Below, one piece after another: positions 34,058-42,736 of a DNA stretch of 64,000 nucleotides. Within the stretch, counting starts at the first letter, position 1, and each line of letters starts with the position of its first letter. The translations under genes and the position numbers were made by a program. The stretch lies in NCBI RefSeq assembly GCF_000698555.1, contig NZ_JFHE01000015.1, positions 1 through 64,000 of the forward strand, read 5' to 3'. This DNA is from Caballeronia grimmiae (GTDB taxonomy: Bacteria > Pseudomonadota > Gammaproteobacteria > Burkholderiales > Burkholderiaceae). The notes beneath the pieces are model-generated. The model searched no databases, had not been told where the DNA came from, and saw only the letters and a list, made by a program, of their open reading frames with translations.

Positions 34058-34369
34058 GTCCAGAAGTGGGGTTTGATGCGCTGCGCGTTCGGCGATTTGG
34101 CTATGGCGCGACTCTTCGTCCAGTCGTCCGATAAGAGGATGCCGCTTGCTGCCCGTCCGCGTGCTGCGAAGAGGCAGAATCACCGCCGATGAACGGGCCT
34201 TTACCGCGTGCGACGCGACATGCGCCACGCCTAAGTCGCTGAAGAGCGGAAAGCTGCTCGTGCATGTAGGTATCTAAGCCGCGCAAGGGATAACGCTGAA
34301 CGTCACGCGCCTTCAATAAAGAATCCCGCCCTTCCTGTCGAAAGGCGGATGCAGCGACTACCGACCGCG

Positions 34370-34606
34370 TTACTGCTTCGCGGGAGTTCCTTCCTGGACG
34401 TAAGTGTGAATCCATTGGGCAGCCCACGCTCGAGCGTAGGCGATGGCATCGTCTCGCTGATCGAATCCGGCCAGGTCTCCACTCATCAGAACCTGAGGGT
34501 GTTCGCCGTCCCTGCGAGGCGTCGTGGTCTTTGCATGCGCCATGAATTCGCCGTCTGCCCTGCGTGGCGTCGGGTCGATGCCGAACGTATCGATGATCGG
34601 GGTCAT
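34370..34606 (-). CDS. Small hypothetical protein (78 aa)
   Basis: I do not recognise it. The frame has balanced composition and ends in RDDAIAYARAWAAQWIHTYV, an amphipathic helix. A GAGG lies about 9 nt before the ATG. It resembles the short hypothetical proteins common in Burkholderiaceae; no function is proposed. Confidence 0.5.
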   Translation of the reverse strand: MTPIIDTFGIDPTPRRADGEFMAHAKTTTPRRDGEHPQVLMSGDLAGFDQRDDAIAYARAWAAQWIHTYVQEGTPAKQ

Positions 34607-34721
34607 TTGGAAGTGCCTCGGTAATGGGCGTCGTCGGCAACCGGCGATGCATCGGACATGATGAGAGCATTCTTCAGGCCCGCCCTCGGCGGACCACTGC
34701 TCTTTTTAAGAAAACATTTCC

Positions 34722-35051
34722 TCAGACTGACTGCGACAGCGTTGCCATAGAACCGGCAACCTGCGGCTCGCTAAACGCAGCAACGCCGTGCTCCGCCTTC
34801 AGGCTTACTGCTGCCAGCGTCTTCATGAGAAGCGCAAGCCGGGCAAGCGCGGCACGAGGACGTCCGAGCCTCGCTAACGAACGCGTCTTGGCCAGCCCGT
34901 CTTTAAGCTGGTCACTCTCTTGCAACCATTGCTCGCTCAATTCAGCGTGCAAAAGTACTTCGGCTCTCAGGTATCTATCGGCCCATTCCGGCGACTCGCG
35001 CGTGCGCCGGTTCAACGACTCGATCAAAAACAGAACGTCTGTTGGCTTCAC
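34722..35051 (-). CDS. Small hypothetical helical protein (109 aa)
   Basis: Not recognised. The sequence is mostly alpha-helical and Leu/Ala/Glu-rich (DVLFLIESLNRRTRESPEWA; ARLGRPRAALARLALLMKTL). It begins at GTG 35051 with GGGGGA 4-5 nt upstream. It could be a small regulatory or adaptor protein for the hybrid-kinase operon upstream on the same strand, but that is guesswork. Confidence 0.5.
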   Translation of the reverse strand: MKPTDVLFLIESLNRRTRESPEWADRYLRAEVLLHAELSEQWLQESDQLKDGLAKTRSLARLGRPRAALARLALLMKTLAAVSLKAEHGVAAFSEPQVAGSMATLSQSV

Positions 35052-35238
35052 CCTCTCCCCCTACGTCTTTGTTTCGAGCCATTCCTTATCGTGCAGCAGC
35101 AATTCCCGTGCTTGGGCGTTTGCAACAAGGCGTTGGCTGATGCCACAGAAGCAGCCCACGGAAGAGACCCTGCCTCGCGGCGTCGCCGTTCATCGCGATG
35201 CCGCACGTCTGCACTGCATCGACGCATCGCCCGTGAAG

Positions 35239-37296
35239 TCAGCGTCCCATCGACACGGCTCTTGCAATCTCCCTGAGAAGCTGACTTTGCTCGTAAGGCT
35301 TGCGCAGTCTCGGAAGCGCAGCCTCGGGTCCTTCCGGAAGCTCGGCGTACCCCGTTGCGAGAATGACGGGCAGCGTCGGACGGAGTGCGCGCGCCGCGCC
35401 GGCCAGTTCGAGGCCCGTCATTCTCGGCATGGAATAGTCGGTCAGCAGCACGTCGACCGCGCGACCGCTGCGAAGAATCTCCAGCGCCGCAGCGCCGGAA
35501 TTCACCTCGATAACGTCTTGTCCCAGGTCTTGCAAGAGGTAAGCGGTGCTGGATGAGATCAGCGGGTCATCGTCGACCACCAGTATCGTTGCGCGCTCGA
35601 TCAGCGTGTCAGGCGACGTATCGTCGAGCGATTCGCGCTTCACGTCGGCATCGCCCGCGTCGTGCTGATACGCCGGCAGCCATAGCGATGCACACGTACC
35701 CTCTCCCGGCGTGCTCTCCAGGTGCAGCGCGCCGTTCAACTGGCGCGCCAGGCCGTGAATCATCGACAGACCCAGCCCCGTGCCTTTGCCTACTTCCTTC
35801 GTCGTGAAGAACGGTTCCGTGGCTTTCGCGAGCGTCGCGGCGTCCATGCCCGTTCCCGTGTCGCTCACCATGATGCGCACATAGTGGCCCGCGGGCAGTT
35901 CGGTATCGCCCGATGTATGGACATCGTCCACAGCGATGCTGATCTTGCCGCCATGAGGCATTGCATCGCGCGCGTTGACGACGAGGTTCAGGATGGCAAG
36001 CTCGACCTGATTCGCATCGACCATCGTGTAGGGAAGCTCATCGGCCGTGTCGACCGTTAGTTCGATCGTCGAGCTTATCGAGCGTTCGAGCAGGTCGGCC
36101 ATGCCATGCATCAGGGTCGTCAGTTGCACCGGCTCGACTCTCAAGACCTGCTGCCGCGCGAAGGTGAGCAGGCGTTGAGTGAGCGCCGCGCCGCGTTGAG
36201 CGCCTCGAAGCGCCCCTTCGACCAGGCGTCCGATCCGCTCCTCAGGCGCCACGTCTTTGCGTACGAGCTCGAGGTTCGCCATGATCGCCATCAGCAGGTT
36301 GTTGAAGTCGTGCGCGATGCCGCCCGTCAACTGGCCGATCATTTCGAGTTTCTGGACTTGCCGGAGAAGTTCCTCGGTGCGCTCGCGCTGCCGAATCTCG
36401 GCAAGGACCGTTTGATGCGCATGTTCGAGTTGCGCCGTGCGCTCCTTTACCTTCACTTCGAGTGACTCGTTCAAACGAAGCAACTCGTCCTCTGACGTTT
36501 TTCGCGCAGTAATGTCCGATGACACGCCGACAAGCTGACACACGCGATCCGAGTCGTCGCGAACGACGCGCGCCCGGATATCGACCCAATGCACGCTGCC
36601 GTTCGGCCAGACATTGCGGAATTCGATCGCGAAGTCGCAGCCCGTATCCAGGCTGCGCTTCATGGCTGCCTGCATCCGCAACTGGTCTTCCGGATGCACG
36701 CTCGCAAGAAGCTCCGCGTACGTGAAACTCTCGTGCTCGCCGCGTCCAAAAATCGCCTTGCACGTGGACGATGCCGTCAGCGTCAGGCTCGCCAGGTCCA
36801 GATCCCATGAGCCGAGGTTGCCGGCGGTGAGCGCGGTAAGCAAACGTGCTTCGCCTTCGTGCAGTTCCCTGATTCGGGCGCGCGCCTCGAACTGGCGATG
36901 ACGGCCGCGCACCGCTGTTCCAATCACGCTGACGAATGTCGTCGGATGGAACGGCCGCTCGACGAACGCCACGTTGCCGAGCGCCTTCGTCAGCCGTGCC
37001 ACCATCGGTCTGCGGTCGGTTCCCGCGCTGCGCTGCCTCAGGACGATGAACTGGAGGTCCGACCAGGCCGGTTGCGACGAAACCCAATGCGTGAGCGCAG
37101 TGAGATCGGCGCCGTTCAATGCTTCATCGGCGGCGACCACGCAGCAGACATCGTCCCCTAACCTTGCGGCCAACTCCGGCACATCCGCGCAGCCCTCGGA
37201 GCTGATGCTGGTTGACTCGAGGAGCGCCTGGGCGACAGCAAGGTCCCGACCGAAAGGCGTCAGGATCAGCACGGGACAACGATCGAGTTCAGGCAT
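35239..37296 (-). CDS. Hybrid histidine kinase with N-terminal receiver-like, PAS and C-terminal receiver domains
   Basis: A 685-residue cytoplasmic sensor. Residues 1-125 look like a degenerate receiver (PVLILTPFGRDLAVAQALLE) without the usual acidic pocket. A PAS domain with PAC follows (LGSWDLDLASLTLTASSTCK to CQLVGVSSDITARK), then a coiled coil and HisKA with the His in GGIAHDFNNLLMAIMANLEL (around residue 330). The kinase domain has NLVVNARDAMPHGG, DTGTGMD and GTGLGLSMIHG, and the C-terminal receiver has its Asp in LLTDYSMPRMTGLE. It overlaps the KaiC-like gene by 8 bp, so kinase and KaiC-like ATPase are made together. Confidence 0.9.
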   Translation of the reverse strand: MPELDRCPVLILTPFGRDLAVAQALLESTSISSEGCADVPELAARLGDDVCCVVAADEALNGADLTALTHWVSSQPAWSDLQFIVLRQRSAGTDRRPMVARLTKALGNVAFVERPFHPTTFVSVIGTAVRGRHRQFEARARIRELHEGEARLLTALTAGNLGSWDLDLASLTLTASSTCKAIFGRGEHESFTYAELLASVHPEDQLRMQAAMKRSLDTGCDFAIEFRNVWPNGSVHWVDIRARVVRDDSDRVCQLVGVSSDITARKTSEDELLRLNESLEVKVKERTAQLEHAHQTVLAEIRQRERTEELLRQVQKLEMIGQLTGGIAHDFNNLLMAIMANLELVRKDVAPEERIGRLVEGALRGAQRGAALTQRLLTFARQQVLRVEPVQLTTLMHGMADLLERSISSTIELTVDTADELPYTMVDANQVELAILNLVVNARDAMPHGGKISIAVDDVHTSGDTELPAGHYVRIMVSDTGTGMDAATLAKATEPFFTTKEVGKGTGLGLSMIHGLARQLNGALHLESTPGEGTCASLWLPAYQHDAGDADVKRESLDDTSPDTLIERATILVVDDDPLISSSTAYLLQDLGQDVIEVNSGAAALEILRSGRAVDVLLTDYSMPRMTGLELAGAARALRPTLPVILATGYAELPEGPEAALPRLRKPYEQSQLLREIARAVSMGR

Positions 37297-38803
37297 TCGG
37301 TTCCGCGCTTGCGTTCGGTGTCAGCAGAGGTCCCAAATTGCCAACGAACGTGGGCACGCCCCGCAGCACGCCCTGGAAGTCGTTGAGCGGCGCGCCCAGC
37401 ACGAGCCCAGTCGACCCGATGCGGAACTCGCGGATCGATTCCTCGTGCGCTCCGGTGCGCTTCTTGATGACCGATACGGCGCGTCTGACCCGGCCGAGCG
37501 CCTCGAAATAGCGAAGCAGAATCACGGTGTCCGCAAGGTAAGTCACGTCGACCGGCGCCTTCATGTCGCCCACGAGGCCGTGCTGGGCCACGGTGAGGAA
37601 GGTGTTGGCGCCCTGACGGTTGAGGTATTGCAACAACTCATGGATGTGCAGCACGAGCGCGTTTTCCTCGGGCATCGCCGCCTGATAACCGTTCAGACTA
37701 TCGATGACGACGGTTTTCGAGCGCGCGGTATCCACGCTGGTGCGCACGCGATGCGCGAATTCGCCCGGCGACAGTTCGGCGGCATCGACCTGTTCGATAT
37801 GGAGATTGCCCGAGCTTTGCATCGCCTCGAGATCGAAGCCCATGACGCGGACCCGGTCGAACAGCAGCCCGAGTTCTTCATCGAACACGAAAAGTGCGGC
37901 TTTCTCACCGCGTCTGATCGCCGCTGCAACGAACTGTATGGCGTAGAGGCTTTTCCCGGTGCCTGCCGGCCCGAGAATGAGCGTGCTCGACCCCTGTTCG
38001 ATGCCGCCGCCGAGAAGCGCGTCGAGTTCGGGCACGTCGCTCGTCACCTGGGTGCGCGCAAAGCCGGTGCGATGTTCGCCCGCAACGAGCCGTGGAAACA
38101 CGGCCACACCGCCCTGCTTGATGGCGAAGTCGTGATAGCCGCCGCGATACCGCTGTCCCCGGTACTTGAGCACGCGCAGGCGACGCCGCTCCGCGCCGTA
38201 TTCGGGCGACAACTCCTCCAGCTTGATGACGCCGTGCGCCACGCTGTGCACCGTCATGTCCGTTGCCTCGGACGTCAGATCGTCCAGCAGCAACACCGTC
38301 GCATCGCGACTCGCGAAGAAGTGTTTGAACGCGAGAATCTGCCGGCGATAGCGCAGCGAACTTTGAGCGAGCAGACGAATTTCGGACAGGCTGTCGATCA
38401 CCACCCGCTTCGGCTTGACGCGCTCGAATTCGGCCAGTATCAAACGCGTCGTTTCGCCGAGTTCGAGGTCTGAGGAATAAAGAAGCGTCTGCTGCTGGTC
38501 GGCGTCCAGCAAAGTTTCTGACGGACTGACTTCGAAAATCTTGATTGCATGCCCGAGATCCCAGCCGTGCGAGCGCGCGCCGTTTCGCAACTCGACCTCG
38601 GTCTCCGAGAGCGTGATGTAGAGACACGGCTCGCCTAACGCGGCGCCGGTCATCAGGAAACTCAGCGCGATAGTCGTCTTGCCCGTGCCCGGACTTCCTT
38701 CGAGCAGGAACACGTTTTTTCTCGTCAAGCCGCCCGCTAATACGTCGTCGAGTCCCGACACGCCTGTCTGGGCGTAGTGCGGCGTTACAGTCTTAGTGTC
38801 CAT
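37289..38803 (-). CDS. KaiC-like double-RecA ATPase
   Basis: A 504-residue cytoplasmic protein with two KaiC/RecA domains. The first has Walker A EGSPGTGKTT, catalytic Glu in YITLSETEVEL and Walker B RVVIDSLSEI; the second has Walker A GPAGTGKS, FVFDEELGLLFDR and Walker B TVVIDSLNGY. Length and order match cyanobacterial KaiC. The residues that line up with the KaiC autophosphorylation pair Ser431/Thr432 read Thr-Tyr (DVTYLADTVILL), so phosphorylation could still occur on the first. No kaiA or kaiB is present. It lies between a HigA-like regulator (11-bp overlap) and a hybrid kinase (8-bp overlap), which suggests an ATPase-kinase signalling unit. Confidence 0.88.
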   Translation of the reverse strand: MDTKTVTPHYAQTGVSGLDDVLAGGLTRKNVFLLEGSPGTGKTTIALSFLMTGAALGEPCLYITLSETEVELRNGARSHGWDLGHAIKIFEVSPSETLLDADQQQTLLYSSDLELGETTRLILAEFERVKPKRVVIDSLSEIRLLAQSSLRYRRQILAFKHFFASRDATVLLLDDLTSEATDMTVHSVAHGVIKLEELSPEYGAERRRLRVLKYRGQRYRGGYHDFAIKQGGVAVFPRLVAGEHRTGFARTQVTSDVPELDALLGGGIEQGSSTLILGPAGTGKSLYAIQFVAAAIRRGEKAALFVFDEELGLLFDRVRVMGFDLEAMQSSGNLHIEQVDAAELSPGEFAHRVRTSVDTARSKTVVIDSLNGYQAAMPEENALVLHIHELLQYLNRQGANTFLTVAQHGLVGDMKAPVDVTYLADTVILLRYFEALGRVRRAVSVIKKRTGAHEESIREFRIGSTGLVLGAPLNDFQGVLRGVPTFVGNLGPLLTPNASAEPNA

Positions 38804-39152
38804 CGATTGCTCGGAGCTGCCTCATCGCCATGCGAGAAAGCCGGTATTTGGGAATGAGAGGCAGCACATCAGTCAACGATGTGCGGGCGTCGCCGAGATC
38901 GTGCGCGCATTGGAGTCGAAGCCAGAACATGGCTGGAATGCCGCACAGCGCCTCTAGCCGCATTGCCATCACCGGCGTAACGGCAGCGCTTTCGTCGAAG
39001 ATTCGATGGAGCGTCTGTCGGGATACGCCCAGGTCTCTGGCCGCCTGACTCACGGATAGACCGAGTTGCGGCAGCACGAATTCGCTAAGCAATCGACCGG
39101 GGTGGCATAGCTTGCCCGGCTCGAAAGCACGATGGACGGTGGACGTAACCAT
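38793..39152 (-). CDS. HigA-type XRE DNA-binding protein without a HigB toxin
   Basis: A 119-residue protein. The sequence CHPGRLLSEFVLPQLGLSVS followed by QAARDLGVSRQTLHRIFDES, then PVMAMRLEALCGIPAMFWLRLQ, is the HigA antitoxin pattern (helix-turn-helix plus the C-terminal WL-Q helix). ATG 39152 has GGAGG 10 nt upstream. HigA is normally preceded by a HigB RNase gene; none exists in the 350 nt upstream, where transcription of the rsbQ-like gene diverges. Here it is instead fused transcriptionally to the KaiC-like gene, so it is more likely a repressor of this signalling operon than a working antitoxin. Confidence 0.8.
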   Translation of the reverse strand: MVTSTVHRAFEPGKLCHPGRLLSEFVLPQLGLSVSQAARDLGVSRQTLHRIFDESAAVTPVMAMRLEALCGIPAMFWLRLQCAHDLGDARTSLTDVLPLIPKYRLSRMAMRQLRAIDGH

Positions 39153-39188
39153 GACACTGTAACCTCCTGCGTGACACCCGCTCAGCAT

Positions 39189-39506
39189 ATCACGTCACCC
39201 CTGATCGGGCGCGCCGACGCCGCCAACAAAGGCTGCCGTGTTGGGCGCGAGCATCACGTCATGCGTCGCGCGGGCGGCTTAAAGGAACGCGGCTTCGATC
39301 ACGTCGGTTGGCGTCGGCTCCTTGGCACCGCGCCGGCTCGCGCGAGCACACCCTGATATGATTGATGACGCTCCGTGAACTGCGCTGTACATTATTTCAC
39401 TGCAGACAGGGGCGCAAAGTTTCTGTCCGTATTACCTTTCACGGCGCTTTTCAGCCCGTCGCCTTGCTGGTCGCCTTTTCAACAGTCACACGGCGCCGCC
39501 GTCCCG
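39189..39506. other. Divergent intergenic region between the HigA-like and RsbQ-like genes
   Basis: About 320 nt. The plus-strand frame upstream of 39507 stays open to 39375, but its residues look random and I treat it as non-coding. No HigB-like toxin frame is present on either strand. Promoters for both divergent operons must lie here. Confidence 0.5.
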
Positions 39507-40319
39507 ATGAATATTCAAAAACGAAACAACGTTTCTATCAGCGGCCACGGGCCATGCATGGTCTTCGCGCACGGATTCGGATGCGACCAGACCATGTGGC
39601 GGAGAATGACTCCGGCGTTCAGCGCGGGATACACCACGCTGCTGTTCGACCTCGTCGGCAGCGGCAAGTCTGATTTGTCTGCCTACGATCGGAACAAGTA
39701 TTCGTCGTTGCACGGGCACGCTCGGGACGTGCTGGAGTTGATCGACGAACTCTGCGACGGCCCCGTCATCTTCGTCGGCCACTCGGTAAGCGCGATGATC
39801 GGCATGCTGGCCGCCATCGAGCGGCCCGAACGCTTTGCCGCCAATGTCATGGTTGGACCTTCGCCCTCCTTCATCAACGAAGCGGGCTACGTCGGAGGAT
39901 TCAACCGGGAAGATATCGAAGAGCTTCTGGAGACGCTCGAGCAGAACTACCTGGGCTGGTCGAGCAGCATGGCGCCGGCCATCATGGGTGCGCCGGACCA
40001 GCCGGAACTGAGTGCGGAACTCGTCAACAGCTTCTGCAGGACAGACCCCGACATCGCCAGGCACTTTGCGCGCGTCACCTTCCTTGCCGATCATCGGAGC
40101 GATCTGCCCAAGGTCACGACGCCGACCTTGATTCTGCAATCGACCGACGACTTCCTCGCTCCGGTATCCGTAGGCGAGTACATGCATCGCATGATTCCCG
40201 GCAGCACGCTCAGCACCATCGATAACATCGGGCACTGCCCTCACCTGAGTGCAGCGGGCGCGAGCATCGACGCGATCCAGCGGTTCCTGCATGGTCACGG
40301 CCTTCAGAGCGGGGCCTAG
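39507..40319 (+). CDS. RsbQ-like alpha/beta hydrolase, signal-perception partner of a PAS protein
   Basis: A 270-residue protein, the length of Bacillus RsbQ, and with its N-terminal pattern (NNVSISGHGPCMVFAHGFGC followed by DQTMWRRM). The catalytic triad is visible: Ser in VGHSVSAMIG, Asp in STDDFLAP, His in GHCPHLSA. RsbQ makes or processes a small ligand for the PAS domain of its partner RsbP, which sets off the energy-stress response. The next gene here encodes a PAS-headed kinase and overlaps this one, matching that pairing. I chose ATG 39507 because homologous sequence begins there. The same fold is shared with the plant karrikin/strigolactone receptors. Confidence 0.82.
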   Translation: MNIQKRNNVSISGHGPCMVFAHGFGCDQTMWRRMTPAFSAGYTTLLFDLVGSGKSDLSAYDRNKYSSLHGHARDVLELIDELCDGPVIFVGHSVSAMIGMLAAIERPERFAANVMVGPSPSFINEAGYVGGFNREDIEELLETLEQNYLGWSSSMAPAIMGAPDQPELSAELVNSFCRTDPDIARHFARVTFLADHRSDLPKVTTPTLILQSTDDFLAPVSVGEYMHRMIPGSTLSTIDNIGHCPHLSAAGASIDAIQRFLHGHGLQSGA

Positions 40320-41856
40320 CTTGCTCACGATCGACGACTCCTTCGAACACGCCGGATGCGGCCTGCTGAGCGCGCATATCGACGGCACCATTCTCCGTGT
40401 CAATTCGACACTGTGCCGTTGGCTCGGCTACGGCCAGCACGAGCTGGTGAATGTACGCAAGGTGTCGGATATCCTGACTGTCGGTGCAAAGCTGTTTCAG
40501 CAAACGCACTGGGGACCGCTGCTGGAGTTGCAAGGTTCTGTCGCCGAACTCAAGCTCGAGTTGCTGGGCCGCGAACGCAACCGCATTCCCATGTTGCTCA
40601 ACGTGCGCCGTGTTCGAAGCAAGGACAGAGACTTCGACCACTATGCGTTCATGGTGCTCACCGACCGTCATAGATTCGAGCAAGAGCTCGTCGAGGCGAG
40701 AGCGCGTGCCGAGCGTGCGCTCGAAGCACAACGGCAGGTCAAGGACCAACTGAGACGGGCAGACCGGCAGAAAGACGAATTCCTGGCCACTCTGGCGCAC
40801 GAGTTGAGAAATCCGCTGGCCCCGATGCGCAGCGTGATGGACCTGCTTAAAACGCCGAGCCTCGATGCCGGCCGCGTTCAATGGGGATACGGTGTTCTGG
40901 ACCGCCAACTGAATCAGCTATCGCATCTCGTCGACGATCTTCTCGACGTGTCGCGCATCAGCGCAGGAAAAATCGAGTTGCGCCGCGAGCCAGTGAATGT
41001 CGCGGAGGCGATGCAAACGGCGCTCGAAGCGTCGCGACCAAGAATAACCGCGGCATCGCATCACATCTCCGTGGACGCTCCGCGCGAACCGCTTACCGTG
41101 GATGCCGATCCGACGAGGCTGTCGCAGATCATGCAGAACCTGTTGAACAACGCGGCGAAGTACACGCCACCCGGCGGAAACATCTGGTTCTCGGCGTATC
41201 GGGAAGACGGCGAGGCCGTGATCGTCGTCCGCGATTCGGGGATTGGCATCGATGAAACCGATCTGCCGTCCCTGTTCGGCCTGTTCACGCAACTCTCCGG
41301 CGGCAAACAATACGCCGAGGGCGGGCTCGGTGTCGGACTGGCGCTCGTCAAGATGCTCACGGACCTTCATGGCGGAACTGCTTCGGCACGGAGTCCCGGC
41401 ATCGGCCAGGGAAGCGAATTCATCGTGCGATTGCCTTTGTCGACGCTCCCGCAGTCGCACGGCGAGCGTCCGCCGGCGTCCTCACACAAGAACAGGCCGC
41501 GTCGAATCCTGCTGGTTGACGACAACCGCGACGCGGGCGAGAGCCTTTCCATGCTTCTCGAACTGGATGGTCATACCGTCCTGCGCGCAGACGATGCGAA
41601 GTCCGCTCTGCTGATCGCGCGAGAGAACGAGCTCGACGTGGCGCTGCTCGATATCGGTTTGCCCGACATGTCCGGGTATGAGCTTGCAGCGCGCATCCGG
41701 GAAGGCGCTCAGGGCTCTGATCTCCTGTTCGTTGCGATAACGGGCTGGGGGCAGAAAGACGACCTTGCGAAGGCGAAGGCCGCCGGCTTCGATCTTCATT
41801 TCACGAAACCTGTCAATCTCGACAAGCTGCTCGCCGCGATTGCCACGCGGCTTTAG
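40291..41856 (+). CDS. PAS-domain hybrid histidine kinase paired with the RsbQ-like hydrolase
   Basis: About 521 residues. The N-terminal PAS domain (CGLLSAHIDGTILRVNSTLC onwards) resembles the RsbP-type PAS. A short coiled coil follows, then HisKA with the His in LAHELRNPLAPMRSVMDLL (around residue 175), HATPase_c (NLLNNAAKYT, DSGIGID, GGLGVGLALV) and a receiver with the acceptor Asp in LLDIGLPDMSGYE. The start is uncertain: ATG 40291 overlaps the hydrolase by 29 bp, and TTG 40321, right after its stop and 6 nt past GGGG, would give 511 residues. In Bacillus the PAS is fused to a PP2C phosphatase; here the output is a phosphorelay. Confidence 0.88.
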   Translation: MVTAFRAGPSLLTIDDSFEHAGCGLLSAHIDGTILRVNSTLCRWLGYGQHELVNVRKVSDILTVGAKLFQQTHWGPLLELQGSVAELKLELLGRERNRIPMLLNVRRVRSKDRDFDHYAFMVLTDRHRFEQELVEARARAERALEAQRQVKDQLRRADRQKDEFLATLAHELRNPLAPMRSVMDLLKTPSLDAGRVQWGYGVLDRQLNQLSHLVDDLLDVSRISAGKIELRREPVNVAEAMQTALEASRPRITAASHHISVDAPREPLTVDADPTRLSQIMQNLLNNAAKYTPPGGNIWFSAYREDGEAVIVVRDSGIGIDETDLPSLFGLFTQLSGGKQYAEGGLGVGLALVKMLTDLHGGTASARSPGIGQGSEFIVRLPLSTLPQSHGERPPASSHKNRPRRILLVDDNRDAGESLSMLLELDGHTVLRADDAKSALLIARENELDVALLDIGLPDMSGYELAARIREGAQGSDLLFVAITGWGQKDDLAKAKAAGFDLHFTKPVNLDKLLAAIATRL

Positions 41857-42093
41857 CGTTCGTTACGACGACAAGCGGATGGCGCGCGCAGTGCGAAGCG
41901 TCGGCAACTACGGAGAGATGTTCGATCGAAACCTCGGACCTCGCACGCCGCTGAAACTGGAGCGGGGCTTGAACCGGTATGGACGACGCGCGCATCACCG
42001 ACGCGAACTCTGGCTTCGCATAGCCGGACCATTGCTCGGCAACGCAGACGCGGCGCAGCCTCTCGCCATAGCCGCCGCGCCCCACCATCGACG

Positions 42094-42723
42094 TCAAACG
42101 CTCCCATCCACCGCCCTACGCAAAGCCTCAAGAAACCGCACATAAGCCGTCGCGCCCGGGTCCGGATGGCCGATGCTGCGTTCCTGCACCCACGCCGCGC
42201 GCCCTTTCTGCGATTGCATCTTCGCTGTCTCGGCGACACGCTCCCCCGCCGTGGCGATCATCGCATCCAGAGCATCCGTCGCGCTTCCCTGCGATTGCTC
42301 GAGCACGTCGAGGCTCGGCACGAGCGCATCGAGCACGGTCTTGTCGCCAATATTGCTCTTGCCTCGCTCGATGATGCGCGCGGCCACCGCCCGCCCAATG
42401 CCGAGCGCATCATCGCGGCCGATCTCGTTCTTCCCCTGCATCGTCTTGGCCGCAGCGAGCAGCCCGCCGCCGACCAATGCGGCGAACGTCGATGGATTGG
42501 CCGTCGAGAACGCCTTCCCCGCCGCGAGCAGCACGTCGCCGACGCTCGCCTCCTCCGGCAGCAAGCCGATTGCCTTCACGACCGCTTCCGTTCCCGCGCG
42601 CACCGTGATGCCGAGATCGCCGTCGCCGAGAGCGGCATCGAGGTCGCGCAGTTCGTCGGCATGCGCGGGGAGCGCGCTCAATGCGCGGCTCACAACGTCT
42701 ATCAGTTGCTTCGTCGTCGTCAT
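42094..42723 (-). CDS. dhaL: Dihydroxyacetone-kinase-type DhaL subunit
   Basis: A 209-residue ADP/ATP-binding subunit. The Mg-nucleotide Asp cluster is DLDAALGDGDLGIT (about residues 27-40); later helices carry GGLLAAAKTMQGK and GDKTVLDALVPSLDVL. It works with DhaK to phosphorylate dihydroxyacetone or a related ketose. It lies 13 nt after dhaK, the last gene of the deoxysugar operon. No PTS-type DhaM is in the window, so either ATP is used directly or DhaM is elsewhere. Related DhaKL pairs act on erythrulose or apulose, so dihydroxyacetone is not assured. Confidence 0.88.
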   Translation of the reverse strand: MTTTKQLIDVVSRALSALPAHADELRDLDAALGDGDLGITVRAGTEAVVKAIGLLPEEASVGDVLLAAGKAFSTANPSTFAALVGGGLLAAAKTMQGKNEIGRDDALGIGRAVAARIIERGKSNIGDKTVLDALVPSLDVLEQSQGSATDALDAMIATAGERVAETAKMQSQKGRAAWVQERSIGHPDPGATAYVRFLEALRRAVDGSV

Positions 42724-42736
42724 TTCGACATCCTTA

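Noticed and set aside
34101..34670. A 189-codon minus-strand frame between the protease and a small hypothetical gene
   Set aside because: Overlaps the better-looking 78-residue frame, has skewed composition and no ribosome site or motif.
38793..39152. A HigBA toxin-antitoxin pair
   Set aside because: No HigB-like frame exists on either strand in the region upstream or beside the HigA-like gene; the downstream gene is KaiC-like.
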